A program made the translations under genes and the position numbers. A stretch of 64,000 nucleotides of DNA from Archangium sp. (GTDB lineage Bacteria; Myxococcota; Myxococcia; Myxococcales; Myxococcaceae): contig JAUYRZ010000125.1 in NCBI GenBank assembly GCA_030695565.1, forward strand, positions 1 to 64,000, given 5' to 3'. This document shows positions 42,638-50,941 of the stretch, one piece after another (the stretch's first letter is position 1; every line of letters begins with the position of its first letter). The notes beneath the pieces are model-generated. The model was not told the origin of the DNA and searched no databases. It worked only from the letters and a program-made list of their open reading frames with translations.

Positions 42638-44746
42638 TCAGGGGTGGAGGTGAGTGCCAGCTCGCACCTCCACTTCACTCACCGCCAGCGAAGAGGCCAC
42701 GCCGTCGGCGGTGAGCGTCCAGTGCGCGCTCGTGCTGAGCCCGGGGCCGGTGACGCCGGAAGGAATCGGCAGACGCAGCTCGTAGTGACCCTGCGCGTCG
42801 GCCTGAGTCCACGCGGTGTAGGGGAGCCGTTCTCCCAGCATGAGCGCCGCGCTCACCACGCTCTGCGGCGCGGCGGTGCCTTCCACCACCGCCCCTTCCA
42901 CGCGCTCGAACAACCAGAGGTCGGGCAGCTTGATGCCGATGTCCACGGTCGCGCTCGTGCTCGCGGCCCGGGGCCAGAAGTGCGCCAGGTGCGGCACGCG
43001 CCGGCGTGAATCTCCCGAGCCCCCGAACAGGCTCGCGGCCAACGGCCACTCGCGCACGGTCTTGCCCTCGAGCACCGGCTTGCCCTCGCGTTCGACGAAG
43101 AGCGCCCGCTCACCGAGCTTTCGCCCGAGGAAGTTCTGCGCGCCGTCGATCCACCAGCCGAGCTGACGGGTGGTGAAGAGCGCGTCCATCGCATTCACGC
43201 TGCCGCTCCAATAGGTGCGGCTCAGCTCGTAGCCCTCCGCCGAAGAGTACGAGCCGAAGCCATTGACCAGCACCGGGTGGTGACCCAGCGCCTCGATGAA
43301 GTGGCCGTGTTCCCAGTTCGCCAACACGCCTTTGCCCGCGTGCACCGGCTCCAACCGGCGCAGCGCCAGGGACAGCTCGACGATGGGGTTCGAGCCTTCG
43401 GGCTCACGCGGCACCAGGAACGCGCGCGCGCGCACATCGAACACCACCGCCGCCAGGCAGAGCACGGGCACCAGCAGGCCCGCCCGGGGCGACTTCCACG
43501 AGCGGGTCGTTTCCACGAGCGCGGCGACGCAGGTCAACGCCACGAACGGAATCGCCACGCGCCCGAAGCGCATCTGCAGCAGGGTCAACGCGGCGGTGCC
43601 GAAGGCGAGCACGGCCCACTGCAACCCCTTCGCACCCCGCGCGCGCACCAGCAGCACGAGCCCGAGCGGAAACAGCACCGGCGCTGCCCAGACCCACAGC
43701 CCGAAGGACTGGTGCAGCCGGGAGAACCCGTGCGGGGCCGCGAGCATGGGCTCGAACTCCGCGACGGAGGCGAGCCACGGATCGCTCTTCGCGAGCCACT
43801 CTTCGAGGCCCGCGAGCACCTGGTGTCGCAGCGGGGGCAACGCGGCGATCACCAGCACGAGCGTCGCGCCGACCGCGAGGAGCGCGAGCACCCGCCGCCG
43901 AAGTTCAGCGCCGACGCGTTGGCAGGCCAGCACCACCAATACGAGGCCCAGCGCCGCGAACGCCACCAGCGCGGGCTGGAGCAACGAGGGCCGCTTGAAG
44001 GTCCACCACGCGTGGTGCTGCAGCAGCGTCGGCAGGTACGAGAGCGCGCTCAGCACGCTGCCCAACGCGAGCGCGAGCGCCCCTGAGCCCCGCAGCCGCG
44101 GTGCAGGGTTCACCAGCGCGCCGATGGCCAGCGCCACGGTGATCAACGCCACGTAGATCGGCGCTCCGTCAAAACCCCACATCGCCAGGAACACGAGCGC
44201 CGCGCCCGCGAGCTCGGAGCGTTGGGGCGAGAGCATCCACACCGTCAGGCCCAGCAGCGTGCAGGCCTCCCACACGTGATGATCCGTGCGGCCGAAGAAC
44301 GAAGAGACCACCAGCTGCGGCGCGAGGGCCACCACCAGCGCCGCGCTCCATGCGGGCACCGGCCCGAGCTCGAGGCGTTGAGCCGCCTTCGCGGTGAGCG
44401 CCACCACGCCCAGACCCAGCATCACCGGGAGCAGACAGGCCGCCAGCTTGCCCGCGGTGCTGTCGGCGCCGAACGGCACCATCAGCAGCGCCCCCACCAC
44501 GTCGAAGCCCGGCGCCCACGGCTCGAAAGCGCCGTACGGCCAGTTCACCCAGGGATCGAACGACGGCACCGACAGCCCGTCACGTGCCGCGGCCTGCATG
44601 CGGAAGAGGTGGCGCACCGAGTCGCCGTCGAGCGGGACGATCTCGTCCTCTTGAAAGACGGCGAACGCGCGTGAGACCCGCGCCGCCAGCGCGAGCAGCA
44701 TCACCACCACGGCGGTGAGCCCGATGGTTCGTCTCGAGGGCGTCAT
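42638..44746 (-). CDS. STT3/PglB-family oligosaccharyltransferase-like protein
   Basis: The 702-residue protein has about eleven to thirteen membrane helices and a periplasmic C-terminal region. It shows the STT3 landmarks in order: an acidic first-loop motif VPLDGDSVRHLFRM (Asp40/Asp42), FDPWVNWPYGAFEPWAPGFD (63-82), GRTDHHVWE (152-160; the DHH motif), and SVAEFEP (327-333, matching the SVSE/TIxE loop with Glu330). After the membrane part comes ANWEHGHF (476-483), in the place of the WWDYG motif. Such enzymes transfer a lipid-linked glycan to Asn of exported proteins. WEHGH instead of WWDYG is a notable change and may alter acceptor choice. It is the last gene of the pilin operon and overlaps the preceding gene by four bases (ATGA). 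Confidence 0.75.
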   Translation of the reverse strand: MTPSRRTIGLTAVVVMLLALAARVSRAFAVFQEDEIVPLDGDSVRHLFRMQAAARDGLSVPSFDPWVNWPYGAFEPWAPGFDVVGALLMVPFGADSTAGKLAACLLPVMLGLGVVALTAKAAQRLELGPVPAWSAALVVALAPQLVVSSFFGRTDHHVWEACTLLGLTVWMLSPQRSELAGAALVFLAMWGFDGAPIYVALITVALAIGALVNPAPRLRGSGALALALGSVLSALSYLPTLLQHHAWWTFKRPSLLQPALVAFAALGLVLVVLACQRVGAELRRRVLALLAVGATLVLVIAALPPLRHQVLAGLEEWLAKSDPWLASVAEFEPMLAAPHGFSRLHQSFGLWVWAAPVLFPLGLVLLVRARGAKGLQWAVLAFGTAALTLLQMRFGRVAIPFVALTCVAALVETTRSWKSPRAGLLVPVLCLAAVVFDVRARAFLVPREPEGSNPIVELSLALRRLEPVHAGKGVLANWEHGHFIEALGHHPVLVNGFGSYSSAEGYELSRTYWSGSVNAMDALFTTRQLGWWIDGAQNFLGRKLGERALFVEREGKPVLEGKTVREWPLAASLFGGSGDSRRRVPHLAHFWPRAASTSATVDIGIKLPDLWLFERVEGAVVEGTAAPQSVVSAALMLGERLPYTAWTQADAQGHYELRLPIPSGVTGPGLSTSAHWTLTADGVASSLAVSEVEVRAGTHLHP

Positions 44747-46494
44747 GGCGTCACCTGCGTTCGGAGTGTGAGCAAATCCCAGGTGTGGCCGGTGACAGAG
44801 AGCGGCCCCGGTGGACCGGAAGCGACCTTCACGTAGTTCGCTTTCACCCACGCGGCGATGGCCCGGCCGCTCGCGTCGTTCGCACCGAAGAAGGGCGTGC
44901 CGTGCGAGCGCAGATCGTAGCTGCACAGCAACACCACGTCGGGCGGGTGGGCCTGCAGCTTCAGCAACACCGGGTCGACTCCGGAGAAACCCAGCGAGAC
45001 CGGGTTGAACTCGAACTCGGGGATCGGGCTCGGCCGCCGGGCCAGATAGCTGACCGCCGCGCTGTCGGGGAACACCACCAGGGTCTTCGCGCTGGGGGTG
45101 TGTTGCTCCACCGCAGCGAGCATGTCGTTGACGAGGCCGGGGTGGCGCTGGTGCTCCGGCGCGAAGGCGGTGAAGGCATCGCGGCCCGTGCCCACCGTCA
45201 CGGTCTTGGCGCGGTGCTGCTCGAGGCTGTGCAGGGTGAGCCGCGCGCTGCCGGCCAGCACCAGCGCGCTCACCGCGAAGGGCAGACCCAGCGGCGGCGT
45301 CAGGCGCAGCCGCGGCGCTTCGAAGACCAACAGGTGCACCACCAGCATCGAAGCGAGCACTGCCATGGTGAAGCCGTAGTGAAACACCCGCACGTTGAGC
45401 GCCATGCGCGCCAGCATCGCCAGCGCGGCCAGCGAGAGGAGCCACAGCGGCGCCCACTTCTTCTCTCCTCGGAGCAGCGCTGCGCTGGCACCCGCGCAGG
45501 TCAGCAACGCAGGTACCAGCAGCGCGCGTCCCACCCGCAGCCAATCGGTCAGCCCGACCAGCGCGACGGCGAGCAAGAACCCCATCACCACCGTCACGCG
45601 CGGTGCGCGTTTGAATGCCCAGGGGGCGAAGGCGATCAAGGTCATCACGCCGAGCAACACCGCGCCCCGGCTCGCGTGAGCGACGAGATTGATCCACGGC
45701 GCGTCGGTGCCGAGATCGGTGGCGAAAATAGGCACCGCGGCGAGGGTCGCGCGCACGTCGGGCGAGAGCGTGAAGATGATCACCTGATTGAAGGCGCGCA
45801 GGCCGTAGAGCACGCCTCCTTCCGCGGTGAGCAGCAACCACACCGGCACGCTCACCAGCGCAAAGCCCAGAAAGAAACGGAGCGGGGGCAGGCGGCGCCG
45901 CAACGCGGTGAGCGCGAACACCACCACGGCCGCGGCGAGCAGCGTCTCGGCCTTGGAGAGCCAGGCGATGGCGAGGCCTGCTCCGGCGAGCCACCACGCG
46001 CGGGGTGATTCTTCCTTCGTGTTGGCCAGCGCGCCTTCGAGCGTGAGCAACACTCCGAAGAAACCCCACGTCGCTTGCGACACGTAGGGGGTGATGAAGT
46101 TGTAGTTGCCCAGCAGGGTGTACTGGCCGAAGCAGAAGACGAGCACGAACACCGCGCTGCCGACCCAGGCCGAGAGGCGATCGCCCACGTGGAGCAGCAC
46201 CGCGTGCATGGTGAACAGACAACCGAGCGCGACGGCCACGTTGAGCGCGACCAGCACGTCGAGCCCCGGGCCGAAGAGCGAGAAGGCGGCCGCAGTCACC
46301 AACGACGCCAACGGGCCGTACCAGTCGGCCACGTCGACGTAGAGCAGCGCGCCTTCGCTCAACCGCCAGGGGATGTAGAGGTTGCGCCAGAAGTCGACCA
46401 GCGCGTCGGGCCAGCGCATCCACGTGGCGGCCAGCAACGAGGCGAACAACGCCCCGAGCGAGAGCGCGTCGAGCCACTTTCGCTGAAGGTTCAT
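44743..46494 (-). CDS. GT-C type membrane glycosyltransferase-like protein
   Basis: The 583-residue product, from the ATG at 46494, has about ten to twelve membrane helices. Its opening (LYVDVADWYGPLASLVTAAA, about 45-65) matches the 'D-x-G-P' first-loop pattern of dolichyl-phosphate-mannose-type (GT39/GT83) transferases, with Asp47 and Asp50 as candidate catalytic acids. A periplasmic C-terminal third contains NPVSLGFSGVDPVLLK and ANYVKVASG. It probably moves a sugar from a polyprenyl carrier to a glycan or lipid. It overlaps both neighbours by four bases (ATGA each), so it belongs to the pilin operon. The substrate is unknown. Confidence 0.7.
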   Translation of the reverse strand: MNLQRKWLDALSLGALFASLLAATWMRWPDALVDFWRNLYIPWRLSEGALLYVDVADWYGPLASLVTAAAFSLFGPGLDVLVALNVAVALGCLFTMHAVLLHVGDRLSAWVGSAVFVLVFCFGQYTLLGNYNFITPYVSQATWGFFGVLLTLEGALANTKEESPRAWWLAGAGLAIAWLSKAETLLAAAVVVFALTALRRRLPPLRFFLGFALVSVPVWLLLTAEGGVLYGLRAFNQVIIFTLSPDVRATLAAVPIFATDLGTDAPWINLVAHASRGAVLLGVMTLIAFAPWAFKRAPRVTVVMGFLLAVALVGLTDWLRVGRALLVPALLTCAGASAALLRGEKKWAPLWLLSLAALAMLARMALNVRVFHYGFTMAVLASMLVVHLLVFEAPRLRLTPPLGLPFAVSALVLAGSARLTLHSLEQHRAKTVTVGTGRDAFTAFAPEHQRHPGLVNDMLAAVEQHTPSAKTLVVFPDSAAVSYLARRPSPIPEFEFNPVSLGFSGVDPVLLKLQAHPPDVVLLCSYDLRSHGTPFFGANDASGRAIAAWVKANYVKVASGPPGPLSVTGHTWDLLTLRTQVTP

Positions 46495-48767
46495 CGCGTC
46501 CACCTCGTGCGCCCGGCCACCCCTGCGCAGCCCAGCGCGGCCAGGGCGAAGATCAACCAGACCCACGGCCAGCCGGGAGGCGAGTAGCGCAGCTGCACCC
46601 CGTGCGTGCCCGCAGCCACCTTGACCCCGCACAGCCCGCCGTCGACCCGAACGGTGGGCGCCGGCCGGCCATCGATGGTCGCGGTCCATCCGCGCGCACA
46701 CTGCTCTGCGACCACCAGCAGGTTCTCTTGCTCGAGGGTCAGCTGAATCTCCGCGAGGCCGGGGCGGGGCCGCTGCCAGCTGGTCACCGCGTTCGGGGCC
46801 GCTTCGTATTCGCGCTCAGCGCCGAGGAGCAGCGCGGGTAAGGCGCTCTCTTCGCGCATGAACTCTTCGCGCAGCAGCTCGGGGCGGTCCAATCGCCTCA
46901 CACCCGGCACCGAGGCCCACGGCCGTGCGAGCGGATCTCGCAGGAGCACCAGCTGCGGCTGCTCCATCTGCGCCAGCACCACGGCGCCCCGGCCGACCGC
47001 CGCCTGAACGGTGGACGGCGAGACGATGCACAAGCCCGCGCCCAGTCTGCGCGCGCACGCGCTGGTGCACTGAGGACGCAGCGAACACGCTCGATCGATC
47101 TCTCCCGAGGCACCGGGCAGGTACGCGTAGATGTTCCCCACACCGAACCGCATGTTGTGGTCGGGTGAGATGGCCTCGAAGTCACCCCGGCGGGCGGCCG
47201 CGGTCGCCGCAAAACGCTCTCCCCGGTACGTGTAGCGCTCGGGCCAGGCGGCCAGGCGGGTGCGCGCGCCACCTGCGGCGAGCACCGTTTCCAGCAGCGA
47301 GGGGCGCAAGGCGAGGTCTTCCGCGGGGCGGGTCTCCATCAGGCCGTGCGCGCACCAGGCGGCTTGAAGAGCGAGCACCCCGGCCGCGGCCCAGCCCAGC
47401 GCCCCCGGCCGGCGCCAGCTGATCAGCCCGAGCACCACGCACGCCACCAGGCCTGCTGAGGCGCTCGCACGCAGTCCGTCCGCGATGCGCTCCGCCACTT
47501 CAGGCGAGAGCAGCGCTGCGCTCGCGTCGAGCCGGGTGAAGACCCACGTCACCACCTCGGCGTCGATGGCCACCGCAAAAGGCAGCACCAGCAGGCCCAC
47601 GATGCCGGCGGACCAGCGATGCCCTTTCCCTGCTGCGAGCCCCGCACCTCTCGCCGCGAGCAGGGCCAGCCCCAGCACGGCCAGCGGCATCATCTTTTCC
47701 GGGTAGCGAAACGCGCTCCAGCCCGGCACCACCTTCATCAGCAGCACGTAGAGCCCGCCCGCGCTGCCGAGCGAAAGCAGCAGGCCGACGCCAGCGAGCA
47801 CGGCGTAGCGGCGTGCGCTGGCCAGAGGGCCGCGCATCAAGCCCAGCGGCGCCAACACCAACACGGTGATGCCCACGAACTCGGAGGCGACCCACAACGC
47901 GCCGGTGTGCCCACCCAGCGGCTGCGCCAGCAGGGGCCCGTGAAAGTCGAGCAGGTCGATCGGCACCAGCGGGCCGAAAGGCAGCTCGAGCAGGCGGATG
48001 GGGCTGAGGCTCCAGCGCAGCACCTCTTCGGGCGAGAGGCCCGCGGCCCGCCCTGAATCGATGGCCGTCGCTGCGATGGCTGGCAACAGGGGCGCGCTCA
48101 ACGCCAGCATCACGGCACCCGCGAGCACCACGTACAGCGCGGCCCGAACACGCTGCGCGCTCACCGCGACGGCCCACACCAGGCTCAACACCGATGCGAG
48201 CAGCGCGCCTTGTACGTCGCCCCCGTGCAGGCCCAACGAGAGCACCGCGCCCAGGCTCACCGACCCCACCAACGAAGGCCGCGCGCCCACCTTCTCGGCG
48301 CAGAGCACCACCCACGGCAACAACGCCGCGCCGTGCAGATAGGTGAAGTTGTCGGTGCTGGAGATGAGGTAGCCGCTGCCGCCGTAAGCGATGCCCGCCA
48401 ACCACCAGGTCGCTTCCGGCCCGCCGAGCCGTCGCGCCAGCAGCGCCGAGCCCAGGCCCGCGAGCATCAGGCACAGGAGGATCTGCCACTTGAGCGCCGT
48501 GCCGGGCGTGAACACTGCCAGCAGCAGCTGCAGCGGGTGCGTGACCGCCGCCACCGCCGTGCCCGGCACCGAAGCGCCCAGGCCATCGAGCTCGTTCCAG
48601 GTGGGGAAACGCCCCGCCTGCACCTCACGCACGAAGAACTCCCGCAGCGGGAGGTGAAGGCGAAAGGTGTCGCGACGGGAGAGGTAATTTCCCGGGAGCG
48701 CGGCCTCCCCGCCCAGCAAAGCCAGCAACGCCACCAGGCCCAGCAGGCGAAAACCCCAGCGCTTCAC
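46491..48767 (-). CDS. YfhO-like GT-C membrane protein
   Basis: The 758-residue product starts at the GTG overlapping the previous stop (GTGA). About a dozen membrane helices follow. The first loop has YLSRRDTFRLHLPLREFFV (Arg/Asp pair then P-L-R), a YfhO family hallmark, with FRYPEKMMPLAVLG near 365-378. The C-terminal periplasmic beta domain ends with ENLLVVAEQCARGWTATIDG and VKVAAGTHGVQLRYSPPG, as in YfhO. YfhO proteins of Gram-positives decorate teichoic acids with sugars; role in myxobacteria is unknown. Six or more Cys residues lie in the C-terminal domain (RACSLRPQCTSACARRLG), unusual for the family. It belongs to the pilin operon and is one of three YfhO-like genes in the window. Confidence 0.75.
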   Translation of the reverse strand: MKRWGFRLLGLVALLALLGGEAALPGNYLSRRDTFRLHLPLREFFVREVQAGRFPTWNELDGLGASVPGTAVAAVTHPLQLLLAVFTPGTALKWQILLCLMLAGLGSALLARRLGGPEATWWLAGIAYGGSGYLISSTDNFTYLHGAALLPWVVLCAEKVGARPSLVGSVSLGAVLSLGLHGGDVQGALLASVLSLVWAVAVSAQRVRAALYVVLAGAVMLALSAPLLPAIAATAIDSGRAAGLSPEEVLRWSLSPIRLLELPFGPLVPIDLLDFHGPLLAQPLGGHTGALWVASEFVGITVLVLAPLGLMRGPLASARRYAVLAGVGLLLSLGSAGGLYVLLMKVVPGWSAFRYPEKMMPLAVLGLALLAARGAGLAAGKGHRWSAGIVGLLVLPFAVAIDAEVVTWVFTRLDASAALLSPEVAERIADGLRASASAGLVACVVLGLISWRRPGALGWAAAGVLALQAAWCAHGLMETRPAEDLALRPSLLETVLAAGGARTRLAAWPERYTYRGERFAATAAARRGDFEAISPDHNMRFGVGNIYAYLPGASGEIDRACSLRPQCTSACARRLGAGLCIVSPSTVQAAVGRGAVVLAQMEQPQLVLLRDPLARPWASVPGVRRLDRPELLREEFMREESALPALLLGAEREYEAAPNAVTSWQRPRPGLAEIQLTLEQENLLVVAEQCARGWTATIDGRPAPTVRVDGGLCGVKVAAGTHGVQLRYSPPGWPWVWLIFALAALGCAGVAGRTRWTR

Positions 48768-50941
48768 GTGCGCACGCCCCGCCGCCGCAACCAGAGCAGG
48801 GCCAGCAGGAGAACGGATGAAGACGAGAGCGCGGCCCCGGTGGTGAGCAGCGGCTCGCCATAGTCGAAGCGGAGCGCGCGGCCGCCCGGTGGCACCGCCA
48901 CGCCCAGCAACGTTCCATCGAGCAGCTCCACCGGCCGCTCCACTCCGTCGACCCAGACCCGCCACCCCGGCGCCCACGTCTCGCTCACCACCACGAGCGC
49001 CCACTGCGCGCTGGGGCTGACCACGAGCTCCAGCTGACCTGCGCCCTTCCGCACGATGGATTCGACGGTGGTCGGCGCCAGTGGCGGCAAGGGCTCTCCA
49101 CTGTCTTCGCGCGTGGCCATCGTGGAAGGCGTGAAACCGCCGCTCACCAGGTGCTGCACCGCGGCTTCGGTGTCTGCCACCTCGACGACCGAGCTGACGG
49201 CCCAGGCCCGGCCCAGGCAGGCCTTCGTCTCGTACAGAAAGGTCTCGTCGGCCAGCTGCGCGACGGGAGCCCAGTCAGGCTGGCGCTGCCCTCGTTCGCG
49301 CGTCGAGACGAACGAACACACGTCGAAGAGCTGCGAGAGCAGCACCGGCCGGCCCGCGGTCGCCTGAATCACCCGCTGCCAACGACGCAACGCCACCGGG
49401 CTGAAGCCGCCCAGCTCATCGACGCCATGCAACCCCGGCGTCGCGCTCGCCCAGGTCGCGTGCAGCAGGCGCCGTTCGCGCGCGAAGTCGTCTGCGCCTC
49501 GCACCGGCCGCTCCAGCTTTCGCAACGCGGCGTTCTCCCGCCACAGCCGATGGCCGGGCGCCAGCGCGCGCGTCTCCAGCGTCTCAGCGGGCAGGGTGAG
49601 CACCGAGGCCGGCACCGCGTGCGCAGCTTCGACCGCGCCCATCGCCAGCACCGAGAGCAGCCACGCCCAGCGCACCCGCGCGAGCAGCAGCCCCAGCAGG
49701 CCCGCGACGGCCAGCAGCGACGCGGTCGAGAGCATCGCCTGTCGCACGGGTTCAGCGGCCCCCATCAGGGCGGCCCCGGCCAACAACGCCCCCATCACCA
49801 ACCATCCGGCGGCCCAGCGCCTGCGCAGCGTGAAGGCGTCGAGCAACACGCCCGCGCCGTGGGCGCTCAAGAGCGCGCTGCCCAGGGCGACCAACGCGCC
49901 GTACCGCTCGGGAAAACGGAACACCGACAGCGGCGGGAGGGTGAAGAGCTGCTGCAGCGGGCCCAGGTGGCGGCCGAGGCTCAAGAAGAAGCCCAGGGCC
50001 ACCAGGGCCACGCCGAGCCGGCGCAACGGGCCGCGCGTGAAGAGCCCTGCGCCCAGCATCAGCAGGGCGAGCAGGCCCCAGCCGTGCTCGAGGAGAAAGG
50101 GCTGCGCATCGGGGCCGGCGGCGAGATCCCAGCGGGTGAAGTACGGCGGCTCGAGCAGCTCTCCGTACGGAAGCCGCACCAGCCACTCCAGCGTGCGGGC
50201 GGGGTGAAACGACCAGGCCAGGCGCGAGTCGAGTGAAGAAGCCGAACGCGCGCTCTCTTCATAGAGCGTCCACGCGGGCAGCAGCTGCACCGCGCTGAGC
50301 CCCAGCGCGAGTAAGCCCGCGGCCAGCGCGCTCGAGACGCCGCGGCCCCGACCCTCCAGGAGCGCCGCCACCACGCATACCAGCCCGCCCATCAGCGCCG
50401 TCGAAGGGTCTCCGGTGAGCACCTGCAGGGTGAAGAGCACCGCCAGCCAGCTCACGCCGGTGAGGCGATCGGCTCGCCGCAACGCCACCAGCTGCCAGGG
50501 AATGCAGGCGAGCCCCGCGAGGAAAGGAAGGTAGCTGGTGGCCCCCAACACCACCCCGGTGAAGCCGAAGCTCAACGCGCCCAGCACACTGGCCATCACC
50601 GGCAGCCGGCCCCGCAGAAAAACGAACGCCCCCGCCATCAGCGCGGCCCAGGCGAGGGTCACCAGCAACCCGTAGGCGAGGTGAAACGGCAGCATGCGGA
50701 AGACCGGAAACCACGGCGCGAGGGCGCCCGCGTGGACGTTCGCGAGCAGCGGCACGCCCCCCTGGGTGCTCGCGTTCCACAAGGGCAGCGACTGATCAGC
50801 CCAGGCGCGATCGAGCTGGGCCTGCAGCGGTTGGTACTGCCGCGTCACGTCCCGGTAGAAGAACTGCCGCTCCCCGCTGAGCACGGGGAACAACAGCAGC
50901 GCCGGCAGCACCAGGAACGCCGCGATGGCCCACGCCTTCAT
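48764..50941 (-). CDS. YfhO-like GT-C membrane protein
   Basis: This 725-residue protein has an N-terminal membrane helix (AIAAFLVLPALLLFPVL), then RQFFYRDVTRQYQPLQAQL, the YfhO first-loop motif, and a helix bundle with SVFRFPERYGALVALG (about 350-365). The C-terminal domain has WALVVVSETWAPGWRVWVDG and GVAVPPGGRALRFDYGEP, the family's closing motif, then a final membrane helix and RRRG. It likely transfers sugars from polyprenyl phosphate to an extracytoplasmic acceptor. It is adjacent to a second YfhO gene by GTGA overlap, and to the TMTC-like gene by ATGA overlap. The two YfhO proteins are diverged in sequence, so they probably do different steps. Confidence 0.78.
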   Translation of the reverse strand: MKAWAIAAFLVLPALLLFPVLSGERQFFYRDVTRQYQPLQAQLDRAWADQSLPLWNASTQGGVPLLANVHAGALAPWFPVFRMLPFHLAYGLLVTLAWAALMAGAFVFLRGRLPVMASVLGALSFGFTGVVLGATSYLPFLAGLACIPWQLVALRRADRLTGVSWLAVLFTLQVLTGDPSTALMGGLVCVVAALLEGRGRGVSSALAAGLLALGLSAVQLLPAWTLYEESARSASSLDSRLAWSFHPARTLEWLVRLPYGELLEPPYFTRWDLAAGPDAQPFLLEHGWGLLALLMLGAGLFTRGPLRRLGVALVALGFFLSLGRHLGPLQQLFTLPPLSVFRFPERYGALVALGSALLSAHGAGVLLDAFTLRRRWAAGWLVMGALLAGAALMGAAEPVRQAMLSTASLLAVAGLLGLLLARVRWAWLLSVLAMGAVEAAHAVPASVLTLPAETLETRALAPGHRLWRENAALRKLERPVRGADDFARERRLLHATWASATPGLHGVDELGGFSPVALRRWQRVIQATAGRPVLLSQLFDVCSFVSTRERGQRQPDWAPVAQLADETFLYETKACLGRAWAVSSVVEVADTEAAVQHLVSGGFTPSTMATREDSGEPLPPLAPTTVESIVRKGAGQLELVVSPSAQWALVVVSETWAPGWRVWVDGVERPVELLDGTLLGVAVPPGGRALRFDYGEPLLTTGAALSSSSVLLLALLWLRRRGVRT

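Noticed and set aside
42638-46477. A single 1279-codon minus-strand frame that could be read as one fused STT3 protein
   Set aside because: Its first 577 residues are Arg/Ala-rich and without hydrophobic helices. The real gene starts at 44746 with an ATGA overlap, and the upstream membrane protein is encoded in another frame.
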